Shown here: in pieces, positions 18,888-29,017 of the stretch
Position numbering within the stretch: the stretch's first letter is position 1
Layout of the letters: each line of letters starts with the position of its first letter
Assembly (NCBI RefSeq): GCF_051710625.1
Contig: NZ_JBPESN010000015.1
Coordinates: 1-47,086, forward strand
DNA length: 47,086 nt
Direction of reading: 5' to 3'
From: JBPESN01 sp051710625
GTDB taxonomy: Bacteria; Pseudomonadota; Gammaproteobacteria; Enterobacterales; Enterobacteriaceae
Made by a program: the position numbers and the translations under genes
Notes under the pieces: generated by a model
What the model was told of the DNA's origin: nothing
Databases searched by the model: none
What the model saw: only the letters and a program-made list of their open reading frames with translations

Positions 18888-19340
18888 CTACATATCTACC
18901 GTCGGCCATAGCGAAATATCCTCCGGCATCGGTTCAATACGACGTTTTAGCGGCCAGGTGGTCTGCAAATAACCGAGGACCAGAATCACCCAGGCATAAA
19001 GCTCGGCGAGAAAAAGTCCGATACCCAGACAGGCTTCCACCGAGGAATTAAAATGCAGGGTTTCGGTGGCGCGCCAGTAGATATAGCGCGTTGACATCAG
19101 ACATAACATAACCACCAGCACGACATTTACAAAGTGGCTTTTACTGATACCGAGTAATAACATCAGCCCCACGCTGGCCAGGCCGAAAAAATACTGTTTA
19201 TCACTGTCCATCGGCGTAATCACTATGATTGTGGCGATGGAGAGCATTAATAGTAACAGCAGATAAAACAGTGCCTTATTTATATCCTGACCTGCGATAA
19301 TGTCAAATGCCCGTATTGGGCATGGCATAAAATTCGCCAT
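18888..19340 (-). pseudogene. bcsA: bcsA, cellulose synthase catalytic subunit, 5' fragment cut by IS
   Basis: BcsA is the membrane glycosyltransferase that makes cellulose under c-di-GMP control. Only the N-terminal membrane part remains: several hydrophobic segments (ALFYLLLLLMLSIATIIVI), the stretch RYIYWRATETL, and the cytoplasmic approach WPLKRRIEPMPEDISLWPTVD. The IS joins at 18892/18893, just before the catalytic domain, so all D,D,D,QxxRW residues and the PilZ domain are gone. The last codons and stop come from the IS. It begins four bases after the bcsQ stop with GGAG as ribosome binding site, so the pair was an operon. Confidence 0.88.
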
Positions 19341-19343
19341 CTC

Positions 19344-20102
19344 CTACTTTGACCCCAACGATAGCGGCGACTTTTTACTGATAAGTTCAATATTAAATGC
19401 CGCCGCAGACACCGGGCTAAACTCGATAATCGAACGCTGGGACGCGTTGGCTTCCGGCACACATTTATCGCGATGAATCATGTCCAGCAGCTTGTCCCCT
19501 AGCCGCTGTTCAAAAAAATGGGATACGTCACGGCTGAGATTACGGCGCATATCGCTTTGATTGACGACGTCACATTCCCCCAAACGCTGATTGAGCGGCG
19601 CGCCAAGAAATTTGTGATTTTCTATCTGCGGCAACAGCGACAGCGAGGCGGTGTCCGCCAGCGTCATGGCGATATGCAGATCGGCAATGTTCTGTACGGC
19701 CTTCAGCGCCGGCACCGACCCCGGTGAAAAATCGGCGATAACTACCAGACCCAGATAATTCAACACCGTATTCAAACCGCGCTGCAGAAAGTGCGGATCG
19801 TGGATGATGGCGTTTTCAAACGCCAATCGCTGCTCTTCTTCCGCGCCGCCATAGGGCAGAACAAACAAATTGACGTCTGCTTTTAAAATAAACTGGCTCC
19901 AATCCATGACCGTGGTGGCCTGCGCAACATAGCCGCGGGTGTCGGAAATCGGCACGCCGAAATGCAGTCGCAGGGCGTTTTGTACGTCAAAATCAATGGC
20001 CAACACTTTGCTGCCGCTGCGGGCCATGGCATAGGCTAAATTGGCGCTTACGGTGGTTTTGCCCACGCCGCTCTTCGGCGAACAGACGCAAACTAACAGC
20101 AT
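19344..20102 (-). CDS. bcsQ: BcsQ, MinD/ParA-type ATPase of cellulose synthesis
   Basis: BcsQ is a P-loop ATPase of the MinD/ParA superfamily that places and stabilises the cellulose secretion complex at the cell pole or inner membrane. The 252-residue protein has the deviant Walker A motif CSPKSGVGKTTV with the signature lysine, then AIDFDVQNALRLHFG (switch I/Walker A' region) and VVIADFSPGS in the Walker B place. Its start overlaps the end of the bcsO-like gene. No lesion is seen, but with bcsA cut off its job is gone, so it is probably a not-yet-decayed relic. Confidence 0.85.
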   Translation of the reverse strand: MLLVCVCSPKSGVGKTTVSANLAYAMARSGSKVLAIDFDVQNALRLHFGVPISDTRGYVAQATTVMDWSQFILKADVNLFVLPYGGAEEEQRLAFENAIIHDPHFLQRGLNTVLNYLGLVVIADFSPGSVPALKAVQNIADLHIAMTLADTASLSLLPQIENHKFLGAPLNQRLGECDVVNQSDMRRNLSRDVSHFFEQRLGDKLLDMIHRDKCVPEANASQRSIIEFSPVSAAAFNIELISKKSPLSLGSK

Positions 20103-21002
20103 AAAGCGATATTCTCTAAAAGAAGTGAAAGGGGGACATCGCGGCGGCCGTGGAGGTCAGCAGGGGACGCGGGGCTACGGTTAAATAAGTTTTTAAAGCG
20201 CATACCCGCGCTGCCGGGGATGTCTTGCGACGCATTCGGCACCGCAAACGGATTACCCCCTGTGGCGCATAAGCCTCGTGGGCGCGGGCCGCTGCCGGCG
20301 TAGGGGGCAGCGAGGTTTTGCATTTGGCGAAACAGAGGCGCAAAGCGCGACTGGTGTTGGGCCGTCAACAGGCTGCCCGGCGGCACATAAGCTTCACGGG
20401 TGTGGGCCGGCGGCTGGGTAAACGGCGGCGCACCAGGCTTTTGCGCCTGCTCGTCGGTGGCTAGGCTGGACGGCGGGAGGCCGGCAAAAGGGCCGCAGGG
20501 TCTTGCAACGGTAACGCCTGACCTTCCGGCGGCGCGGGAACGAGGGCGGTCTGGGGCGCGCGGGTATCGGCTCCCGCCTGCCTGGTTAATTGATCAAATA
20601 CCGAGCCTGGCCGATGAGTAGTCTTAGTGCCGTCGATGGCACCGAATGGCAGAGCGCAGCCGGTTGCTGTCTGCGGCGGCAAGGCGTTTTCCACCGCATT
20701 GAAAAGCGACGATGCGTCGGGGGACCATAGGCGGGGCGCTCAGCTGCGGCGGCGGGCGGCCCCCTCCGCCATTATCAACGGACGGGGACGCTGAATTCTT
20801 GTTGTGATATCGGCGACGGCGGCGGCAAGGTCGAATGACCTTGCTCCAGCGGGTGGGACGGTCGATTGGCATTGACGATCTGTCGAATGATGGTCCAGCT
20901 GGAAGCGGAACTATTAGGATTACTTTTAGCGATTTCTTTATAATCAAAATCTTCCATATTCAGCTTTTCTTTGAATCGCTTAATGTCATCATAATTATTC
21001 AT
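20093..21002 (-). pseudogene. bcsO-like proline-rich cellulose accessory gene, frameshifted
   Basis: Three pieces in three frames follow one another. The N-terminal piece is MNNYDDIKRFKEKLNMEDFD (21002 to 20775). The middle piece (20694-20461) is rich in Pro, Ala and Gln. The C-terminal piece (20386-20093) contains FAPLFRQMQNLAAPYAG and RDVPLSLLLENIALC. Small BcsR-like beginnings and proline-rich BcsO proteins precede bcsQ in several enterobacteria, which supports the guess. At least two frameshifts are needed to join the pieces. The function of BcsO is poorly known. Confidence 0.6.
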
Positions 21003-21785
21003 GGCTCACCTTAGGAATGACGTGTGGCAGAACTGCACCGGCGCGTTTTCGCTAGAGGCAAGCGTAAGGCGCAATCGGACATTATAAGCGTTGGGCGCAT
21101 ATGAAAAAAAAATGACGAAATCTATTAGATAGGCTAATACAAGTATGATTTATTTACCGATCTTAATCGGCGCCAGCGCTTAGGTAATAGCGATAGGTCG
21201 TCATCGCACTGCGGGGTTTGCCTATCCGGCACCTTGCTCGCGCGCGACTTTAAACATAGACCATATTATTGGAATTGCCGGATAAAATTTCCCGCAGGAA
21301 TCCCATGCCAAATGCCATTCGCTGCTGCTTTTTAAATAAAAGCCTTTTAAAAGGCAATATTTATTTTTCCCCTCGTTAATAACAGTTTAAAACCACGGAT
21401 TTTTGATAAAACAGCCTATTTTCTACGACGGGAAGCAGACTTTATAGTGAAGTTCTTGCTTCAAGGTTTATGTAAAAGTAGCGTAATGGTCTTAATGATT
21501 ACGTTACAAAAATTGATCATTTGGACAAAAACCAAAGTTAGGCATAATGAAAGCCATTTCATTACCACGCCTCTATCGCATAAGATTTGGCTGAATTGCC
21601 CGTTTTGAGGCATAAAACACGCGATTAAATCGGTTATATTAGGCGGGATAATCGGTGCGACTAGCGTAAGCCCTGTTGCGTCATTCACCGGCATTCGGCT
21701 ACCGACATGGCGGTGTTCTGGTATGTGGTCAGCGGTGGGTACCACCGCCCGCGTTATGACCTGTCAGCCATAAATAAAGAAAAGT
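21003..21785. other. intergenic, no gene recognised
   Basis: A 780-base AT-rich gap between the divergent bcs genes and yhjK. It must have held the promoters of both units. No open frame resembles a known protein. TTGGAC at about 21519 followed 18 bases later by TAATGA is a weak candidate promoter reading toward yhjK. Confidence 0.5.
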
Positions 21786-23803
21786 TTGCGGATCAGACGT
21801 TCTTTAACGATTAAACAAATGGCAACCGTGTCCGGTGTGGCATTGGTGACCATTTGCCTTTTTATCGTGATCCAGCTTTTCCATTTCCTTCAGCAGCGCC
21901 GTGAAGATTACACTCTGTAATTGCAAAATATCGCCTCGTCGGTGCGCCAGCCGCTATCCAACGCGGTGCTGTAGGCCGATATTCCCCAGGCGGAGCAGAT
22001 CCTGGTTACCCTTAAGCGCAGCGGCATACTGAGCCGCGCCGATGTGGTACTACCGAATGATGTCCAGGTTTTGCACGGCGATTTCCCGCCCGAGCGGCCG
22101 GTGCCGGCGCTGATAAGCCGCGTGTTCCGTCTGGCGGTTGAGGTGTAGGTGTGTCGCTCTATTCCCTCCCGCGGCCTTCTCATCCCCAGGCGCTGGCTTA
22201 CTTAGTGCTGTAGGCGGACTCGTACCGCCTTTATCAGTTTATTGTTAGCGCCATTGTCTCACCACGATAACGACGTATCTGCTTATGGCGCTTATCATGA
22301 CGGTCGCCATCACCTGGTATATCAATCGCCTGATGGTGCATCCGCTGCGCGCGATTGCCCGCGAGCTGGAAAATCTGGCGCCGGAGGAAATTCCCTCTCA
22401 CCAGCTTACCCTGCCGAATATGCACCGGGACGATAAATTGGGGGTGTTGGTGCGCAGCTATAATCGCAACCAGCAGGTCACCGCGCGCCCGGCAGGAGCT
22501 CGAACGGCGGGCGGCTCGCCACCCTGAAACCGGCTTGCCCACCCGCGCGCGCTTCCTGACGATGCTGGATGCCCGTCTGGCGGCGCAGAAAGAATTCCGA
22601 CCCTGATGTCTGCTGGTTATCGCGGTCAGTTCACTATTGGAGGCGGCGGGGGCGTTAACCGAATCGCAGCGCGCTTTGCTGCGCGCCGCGCTGGCGGATC
22701 AACTGCGGCTTGATCACGGCGAAACCGGATTGCTGGCGCAGTTAAGCCCCCATGAGTTCGCCTCGTGCCATTGGGAGACGCAACCGCCGTTTCAGGCCAT
22801 GCCCCTGGCCCAGCGCATGTTATCCCGTATCCAGCATCCGCTTATTACCCTCGGGACGCTGACGCTGCGACCCGCGGCCAGTATCGGCGTTGCTATAAGG
22901 CTATCGGGTGACGAAAACGCCGAGAGCTTACTGCGCCGTGCTGCGTCCGCCGCGCTGTCGGTGGCGGCGCGGGGTAAAAACCAGATTGTGTTTTTCGAGT
23001 CCGGCCAGGCGGAGGCGGAGGCGCGTCGTTTGACGTTTGCCCACACGTTGCTGGACGGGATTGAACATGGGCGCTGCACACTATTTTTCCAGCCGCAGGT
23101 TGATATGCGTGATCAGCGCCTATTAAGCATAAGCGCCGAAGCTCTGCGGCGCTGGCGCCAGGACGATGGCAGCTGGAGCCTGGCGGAGGATTTCATCTGC
23201 CAGGCGGAGGCGGGGGGCGTAATGGTCCCACTGGGCAACTAGATACTTGAGGAGGCATGCCGGGCACTAGGCGCTTGGCAGGCGCGCGGTATCGACCTGC
23301 CGTTGGCGGTCAATTTGTCCGCGCTCCAATTGCAGGAAAATGGTCTGGCGGCGTCGTTGCAACATTGGCTGGCGCGCTATCAGGTCAGAGGCGAGCGATT
23401 GGTGCTGGAAGTCACTGAAACCGCCTGCATTACCGAATTCGACACCGCGTTCGCCGTGCTGCGCGATCTGCGTAATCTTGGTATCGTTATTGCGCTGGAT
23501 GACTTCGGTATGGGCTATTCCAGTTTATATTGCCTCGATCGTCTGCGGCATTTGCCCGTCGATATGCTGAAAATCGATCGCAGCTTTATCGCCACGCCTC
23601 CCGGCGACGCCGTCATGTTGCAAGTGGTGAGCGCCATTGCTGGCGCACTCGGCCTGCCGGTTATCGCCGAAGGGGTGGAAAATACCGCACAGTGCGATTA
23701 TCTGCTGACGCATCATATTCATCGCGGTCAGGGTTATCTGTTCTCCGAGTCGCTGACGCAGCCGGCGTTTGAACAACGCTTTCTTCACTTGCAGACCCCC
23801 TGA
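21786..23803 (+). pseudogene. yhjK: yhjK (pdeK) remnant, EAL-domain c-di-GMP phosphodiesterase
   Basis: PdeK-type proteins have a periplasmic sensor between two membrane segments, HAMP, a degenerate GGDEF and an EAL phosphodiesterase domain. The start TTG 21786 aligns with the E. coli N terminus (RRSLTIKQMATVSG). Downstream pieces match HAMP (VHPLRAIARELENLAP), the linker, and EAL (SISAEALRRW, LALDDFGMGYSSLY-like ALDDFGMGYSS, IAEGVEN). In-frame stops are at 21918 (TAA), 21972, 22146 and 22211 (TAG), 22604 (TGA) and 23240 (TAG, Trp expected). Frameshifts lie near 22149, 22255 and 22480. Only an EAL half could be read from 23303 on, without a plausible start signal. Confidence 0.92.
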
Positions 23804-24083
23804 CTCTCCCCCTTGTTTCCTGTTTCTTGGTTTTTATCCTTTGGCTCTTGGCACTTGCCTCTTGCGCCAGGGGCCCGGGGCCGACGCCCATTTTTTTGCC
23901 CTGTCCTGCCCCACGAAGGTAATATTTTCTGCTACAGGGTGACATCTGCAAAGGCCCACTGTATAACAACATGGTACACTTTGCGCTACACTTTTTCGGC
24001 GGAAAAGTAAAACGATGCAAACACAGCTAACCGTCAAAGTAAGAGTCAGGTTTTTCCTTGGTATTGATTGAGTAGGGGTTCAC

Positions 24084-25529
24084 ATGCAGGGCACCGGAAT
24101 TCGTCTTTTCTTGAGTGGTGTATTACTGCTGACGTCGGGAGGGTGGGCACAGGCCGAAGCATTATAACCTGATGCCGCCTGGCAGCAGCGAAAACTCAGC
24201 AATGGCTTCGCCTGGTAAATTCTAACGACGCCGCAGCGGCCAAACGATCGTGTTGAATTGCGGCTAATGGTCAATACCGGTTCACTGGCGGAAAACACCC
24301 AGCAAACCGGTTTCGCACGTCTTCTTGCCCGTTTGGCCCTGACGCACAGCGAGAATTTCACCACCGCGCAGCTTACCTCCTTATGGTAGCAGGGCGCGAA
24401 TGAACAACGGCCACAGCCGCCTGCGCGCGTTTCCTATGAAACGACATTGTATAGCCTCAGTTTGCCAAACGGTCGGCCGGATTTAGTGAAAGAAGCGCTG
24501 AAATGGATAGTCAATACGGCCGGCCACCTGTCCATTACCCCAGCGACGGTACCGGAGAACCCGCGTAACAGCTGGTGGCACTACCGCCTGAAGGGGTCGC
24601 TGCTGGTGTCCCACAGCCCGGATGCGGCGGCGAAATCACCGGTGGATGCCGAACAATTGCAGCATTTCTATCAACGTTGGCACACCCTTGACGCCATGAC
24701 GTTGTATGTGCTGGGCAACGTGGACGGGCGCGCCCTCAACGAGCAGATCGTGAAAACCTTCTCTGCGCTGCAGGGCAAATGCGATACCCCGGCTACCATG
24801 CCGACGATGTCGCCGCTACCGCATCAGCCCGTGAGTCTGTTCAGCGAAGAAGGCGGCTATGAGAGTCTCAAACTGGTCTGGGACAGCCCGTGGCAGCCTA
24901 TACGCGATTCGCAGTCGTTGAATCGTTATTGGCGCGGAGATTTGGCGCGTGAGGCGCTGTATATGGATTTGCAGCAGGCGCTAAAGGAGAGCGACCTGAA
25001 GCGGACCAATTTGCGCTTTGACTACAATGTGAACTATCTGCGTGCACAGTGCGCGATTCACGTCGATACGCCGGCGGACAATTTGACGCCGTCGATGACT
25101 TTTGTTGCCCACGAGCTGGCCAACGTGCGCAACCATGGCCTGAGCCAGGCGGAATTCGACGCGCTTATGGCGCGTAAAGCTGGGGAACTGAGCACCTTGT
25201 TCGCCACTTATGCCCGTACCAGCACCGACGTTCTGATGAGTCAGCGTTTACGCTCGCAGCAAAATGAAGTCGTGGATATTGCACCGGAACAGCATCAGAA
25301 ACTACGCAGCGTTTTTTTAGGGGGACTGACGCTGCAGATGCTGAATCAGGAATTACGCAGTCAGCTGTCGCAGAACGCCACGATGGTGCTGATGCAGCCG
25401 AACGGCGAGCCGGAGGTAAACATGAAGGCGCCGCAGGTAATTTACGAGCACATCATGGATCCCAGCCCGCTGCCGGCGACCATCGACGAGAGCAAGCCGG
25501 AAGTCACCGACATACCGCCGGCCTCATAA
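24084..25529 (+). pseudogene. yhjJ: yhjJ remnant, M16-like periplasmic protein, three stops
   Basis: YhjJ is a secreted protein of the M16 zinc-peptidase fold without the full zinc motif; its substrate is unknown. The frame from ATG 24084 (MQGTGIRLFLSGVLLLTSG, a signal peptide) runs without any frameshift to the true stop at 25527-25529. It has three in-frame stops: TAA 24165-24167, TAA 24216-24218 and TAG 24387-24389, each where E. coli has Gln. Conserved blocks include VNTGSLAENTQQTGFA, WWHYRLKGSLLVSH and VVDIAPEQHQKLR. About 480 codons against 498 in E. coli. Restart at 24447 would lack the signal peptide. Confidence 0.93.
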
Positions 25530-26065
25530 TAGTGGAGGCCACTTCCGTGTCGCCGGTCAGTCGAACCGCCAGATAGCCGGCGCTGAAAGAGTCCTCGGCG
25601 GCGGTCGTATCGACCACTTTCTCTTTTGGCAATTTTACCGCGGGCACTTCCTGCACCGCCTCGTTCGCTTCCGCTACCAGACAGGCCTCGGCGCCGCATT
25701 TGATGACAATTTCACTGACGTTCAGCGCACGCGTGCGCTTAAGTACGGCGTCCATCTGCTGTTCACCCCACAGCATGTCTTCGTCATCGAGCGTCAGGAA
25801 GGCGATGTCGGTACAGGCAAGAATGTCGCGATAGGCCGCCTGGGTTTCTTCCCGGCTTTGCCACAGACGCGGGCGGTAATTATTGTCAAAAATGACTTTT
25901 CCGCCATTGGCACGGCAGGTCCGCAACAGGCAGGGCCAGCAGCTATTCGCGGCTTTGCGGCGAAAGGATGGCGATGCTGATCCCACTTAAATAAAGGTAA
26001 TCAAAATCTGCCAGCGCTGCGCAAATGTCGGCTGACGACGCCCAATTGACTATAGCTCGCGCCTT
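25528..26065 (-). pseudogene. kdgK: kdgK remnant, 2-keto-3-deoxygluconate kinase
   Basis: KdgK is a PfkB-family sugar kinase of pectin and hexuronate breakdown. The remnant starts in mid-protein (about residue 110 of E. coli) with ADICAALADFDYLYLSGIS. It changes frame near 25950 and continues RANGGKVIFDNNYRPRLW and AFLTLDDEDMLWGEQ to VKLPKEKVVDTTAAEDSFSA. The ATP-site motif should be TAAGDSF, so the anion-hole Gly is Glu. About 30 C-terminal residues are missing. The 5' third is deleted, and the next gene yhjG starts only 180 bases further on. Confidence 0.9.
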
Positions 26066-26246
26066 GTCAGCATGAGTTGCGCCTACACCGCACCTTGGGC
26101 ACGATGCCGCTGCGGTGTAACTCACTGGCGACACGTCAATTTTGCGCCTGATCTCCCGCCGGTTTGCCCCGCCGAATCTGGCAGGTGCGTAATCCTCAAC
26201 TATTATTAATGCATCGGGGAAGACTAACGAGGATATCGACACATTC

Positions 26247-28078
26247 ATGACACGGACCAAAAAAGTGATAGGTGGGGTCGTGCTGTTTCTGCTGCTGCTC
26301 ATCGTGGCTATTGTGATTTTTATCGCCACAAGATGTACCGGGCGACTACACTGCCCGGCTTAAACGCATTGAGGCCAGTATCGCCCCCTTAGCGCTGCTG
26401 CACCGTGAAGTGTATCTGCCGCGTATTACTCTGGTCAGCCCTGATGCGTCGTTGAAACGATTAGCGAACGGCAAGAATAACTGGACTTTTAACCTGGCCA
26501 ACAGCGACGAGAAAGACAGTCAAAAACCCGTTTCGCCGTGGTCCTTCCAGGTAGATGATATCGTTTTCGATCGGGGTAAGATCGATTATCAGAACGCTGT
26601 CGCCAAGGCGGATATCTATCTGACGGTAAACCCGCTCGGTAAACCGGTGGCATTCGCCGAGCTGACCGGCAGCAGCGACGATAAGCAGGCGGCGGTGAAA
26701 AATGACAACAACTATATTTTTGGCTGGAAAGCGGAGGGGACTACAACAATGAACCGCTTAGCGGCTCGGAAAAAATTAGTGGCATGCTGGCGGTGCGTAA
26801 CGCAGGCCCCCGTTCCCGCTGCAGGCGGATGTGCGCTCGGGCCGGACCCGCGTGGCGTTCACCGGGACGCTTGAGGATCCGCTCAATTTCGGTGGTCCCA
26901 ATTTGCGACTACGGTTTGCCGGAGAGAATCTCGGGGATTTGCAGGGGCTAAAACCGGGGTGGTGCGCTGCCCGATTCGCCGCCCTACAACACCGATGGCC
27001 ATCTGGTCGCCAATTTTAAAGGCAAAAATGCGGGCCGTTACCGTTACGAGAAGTTCAACGGCAAGATTGGTCAAAGCGATATCCACGGCACGTTAAAATA
27101 TCGCCAGGGCAAACCGCGGCCGTCGCTGAGCGGCGAACTGATCTCCAACCGGCGGCGCTTTGCCGATTTGGGGCCGCTTATCGGTGCCGATTCCGGCACC
27201 GATAAGCGGCAAGCAGGCAGCCAAGAGCAAATCAATACAGCCCTCTGATAAGGTGCTGCCGTATGACAAATTTGATACCGCCAGCTGGTCCAAGATGGAT
27301 GCCGATGTGAAGTTTACCGGCAAGGATATTGAGCACGGCGATTCGCTGCCGTTAAACGATCTCTATACCCACCTGAAGCTGGATAATGGCGAGCTGTTGC
27401 TGGATCCGCTGCGCTTTGGCATGGCGCGCGGCACGCTTAACTCGACCATTCGTCTGGAAGGGCAGCGCACACCGATGCGCGGCCGCGCGGATCTTCATGC
27501 CCGTGGTCTGCAGTTGAAAGCGCTATTTCCAAGCGTCGAGGCGATGCGCAATTTGCCGGTACTGGCAATTCCGTGGCGGCGCGCTATTGGGCAGCAGCAA
27601 TGGCAATCAACGTCTGTTGACGAACGATGGTATTATCAGCCGTAATTTGATGGAAATCGCCGGTCTTAACGTCGGTAACTACGTCGTCGGTAAGTTGTTT
27701 GGCGACGAGCAGGTGAAAATCAACTGTGCCACGGCGGACGTCAACGTGAATAACGACCTGGCGCAGCCACGGCTATTCCTGTTCGACACAGAAAACGCGG
27801 TCATACATGTTGACGACACCACCAACCTGGGTACCGAACGGCTGGATTTGTCGATCAATCCCGACAGTAAAGGCGCGCGTATTGTTACGCTGCGATCGCC
27901 GCTGTATGTGCGTGGCACCTTCAAAAATCCTTCCGCCGGCGTAAAACCCGGGCCGCTCATCGCTCGCGGCGCCGCGGCTGTCGTGCTGAGGGGGGCGCTC
28001 CTGGCGCTCATCTCCCCGAGCGGCGGCGATGATAATCAGTGCGCGCTGATCTTAAGAGAGATGGATATCAAAAAATGA
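26247..28078 (+). pseudogene. yhjG: yhjG remnant, AsmA-family envelope protein
   Basis: AsmA-like proteins are inner-membrane anchored and reach into the periplasm; the family is linked to phospholipid traffic. An N-terminal anchor (VIGGVVLFLLLLIVAIVIFIA) is followed by a deletion of about 75 codons and then KNNWTFNLANSDEKD and VNPLGKPVAFAELTGS. Several frameshifts follow near 26740, 26815, 26960, 27200 and 27580. The C-terminal part is open from 27587 (LMEIAGLNVGNYVVG, TLRSPLYVRGTFKNPSAGVK, NQCALILREM). The E. coli protein has 686 residues. A perfect 16-bp inverted repeat lies inside at 27173-27210. Confidence 0.9.
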
Positions 28079-28124
28079 CCGGTTACCCGGCACGGCGGTG
28101 GGCGCTATACCGCCGCCGGGTTGG

Positions 28125-28901
28125 TCAATGGCCGTTTAGAATGGGGCAACTATGATCCTGGATCTCTTCGACCGATCCGACATTACGGTGCAGCAGACTG
28201 CGCTGGCTGGTCAAAAGCAGCAATGAGCCATCGGGTAGCAGCGTAAACGCCATACCGTATTCTCCCATTTCCTCAGAAGCATCCGGTACCTCACGCGCCG
28301 GCAGTAAAAACGGGCTTTGCGCCGCCAGGCCCGCCGCGGAGATACGCCTGGCCAGATATTTATGGCCTAGAATCGGCTGCGCCAACGGTTGCCAGTCGGT
28401 GCTGATATTGGCGGCATCGTTATCCAGCCGCTCGCGGATATCCGGACGCAGACAGGAAATATGAATATGCAGCTGATTTTGCGTCCGGCCATAGGCGGAA
28501 TTGATCGCCAGCGACAGAAAACGGTCGCCGACCGCATTACCCCGCCTCTCGGATAAAAAATATCTGGCCTGCCAGGCAAGATAAAAGAAATTGGGCGTTG
28601 AGGTAGCGAGTAAACGCGGGCTTTCAATACCGCTGATTTTATCGGTGGGCATCAGTAAAAACTGCAGCGGCCCGACAAAATCATCTTTAAGCATTACATA
28701 GTCGGCGGCGGTATTGACTTCACTGCACAGCGCCGGATCTCCGCGCTGAAGTTGATTGGGTACGCATTTCTCGCTCACTATCCGCCATAGGGCGTCGGGG
28801 TGTTTCGGCGAAAAAGTCGTGTAATATTGCCCCGCGCCGAGCGCCGCAACCAAAATAACAATCACCAGCAGCAGCGCATATTTGATCTGTTGCCACGTCA
28901 T
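28125..28901 (-). CDS. cdh: CDP-diacylglycerol pyrophosphatase
   Basis: Cdh hydrolyses CDP-diacylglycerol to CMP and phosphatidic acid at the inner membrane. The 258-residue protein (E. coli 251) has an N-terminal membrane anchor (YALLLVIVILVAALGAGQYY), then ALCSEVNTAADYVMLKD, GPLQFLLMPTDKISGIESP, and the HIT-like catalytic motif QLHIHISCLRPD. It ends AEEIQDH-like in VEEIQDHSCPIL. Start ATG at 28899-28901 with GAGGATGATC upstream. In E. coli cdh lies elsewhere (near sbp/tpiA), so its place here between yhjG and yhjE is a rearrangement or lineage difference. Intact. Confidence 0.93.
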   Translation of the reverse strand: MTWQQIKYALLLVIVILVAALGAGQYYTTFSPKHPDALWRIVSEKCVPNQLQRGDPALCSEVNTAADYVMLKDDFVGPLQFLLMPTDKISGIESPRLLATSTPNFFYLAWQARYFLSERRGNAVGDRFLSLAINSAYGRTQNQLHIHISCLRPDIRERLDNDAANISTDWQPLAQPILGHKYLARRISAAGLAAQSPFLLPAREVPDASEEMGEYGMAFTLLPDGSLLLLTSQRSLLHRNVGSVEEIQDHSCPILNGH

Positions 28902-29017
28902 AGATCATCCTCTTCATGTTCTCCACGCCGCATTAAAAAAACGGGCCGCATTTACCAGGATGACAGCCCGTCATTACCGTTATCTTAACCGGCCGGCCGG
29001 CCGCTTAGCTGTGCAAA

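Larger units (their letters stand above)
17644..18892 (-). mobile_element. IS3-family element, copy 2, complete length, inactive
   Basis: A 1249-bp element with imperfect terminal inverted repeats: TGTAGTGGTCAACTAAAAC at 17644 and TGTAGTGGCACACTGAATT inward from 18892. It has orfA then orfB on the minus strand, as in IS3-family elements. The flanks are TGC before and TAT after, so no 3-bp (or 4-bp) target duplication is visible. Both ORFs carry stops and the catalytic Glu codon is changed. It lies exactly between bamA and truncated bcsA. Confidence 0.93.

Noticed and set aside
3797..25529. UAA/UAG reassigned to glutamine, suggested by many in-frame TAA/TAG at Gln positions
   Set aside because: rpsB, tsf, pyrH and bamA end in TAA and uppS and rseP in TAG at their normal ends, and the genes with internal stops mostly also have frameshifts or deletions. 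Transition-driven decay explains the pattern.
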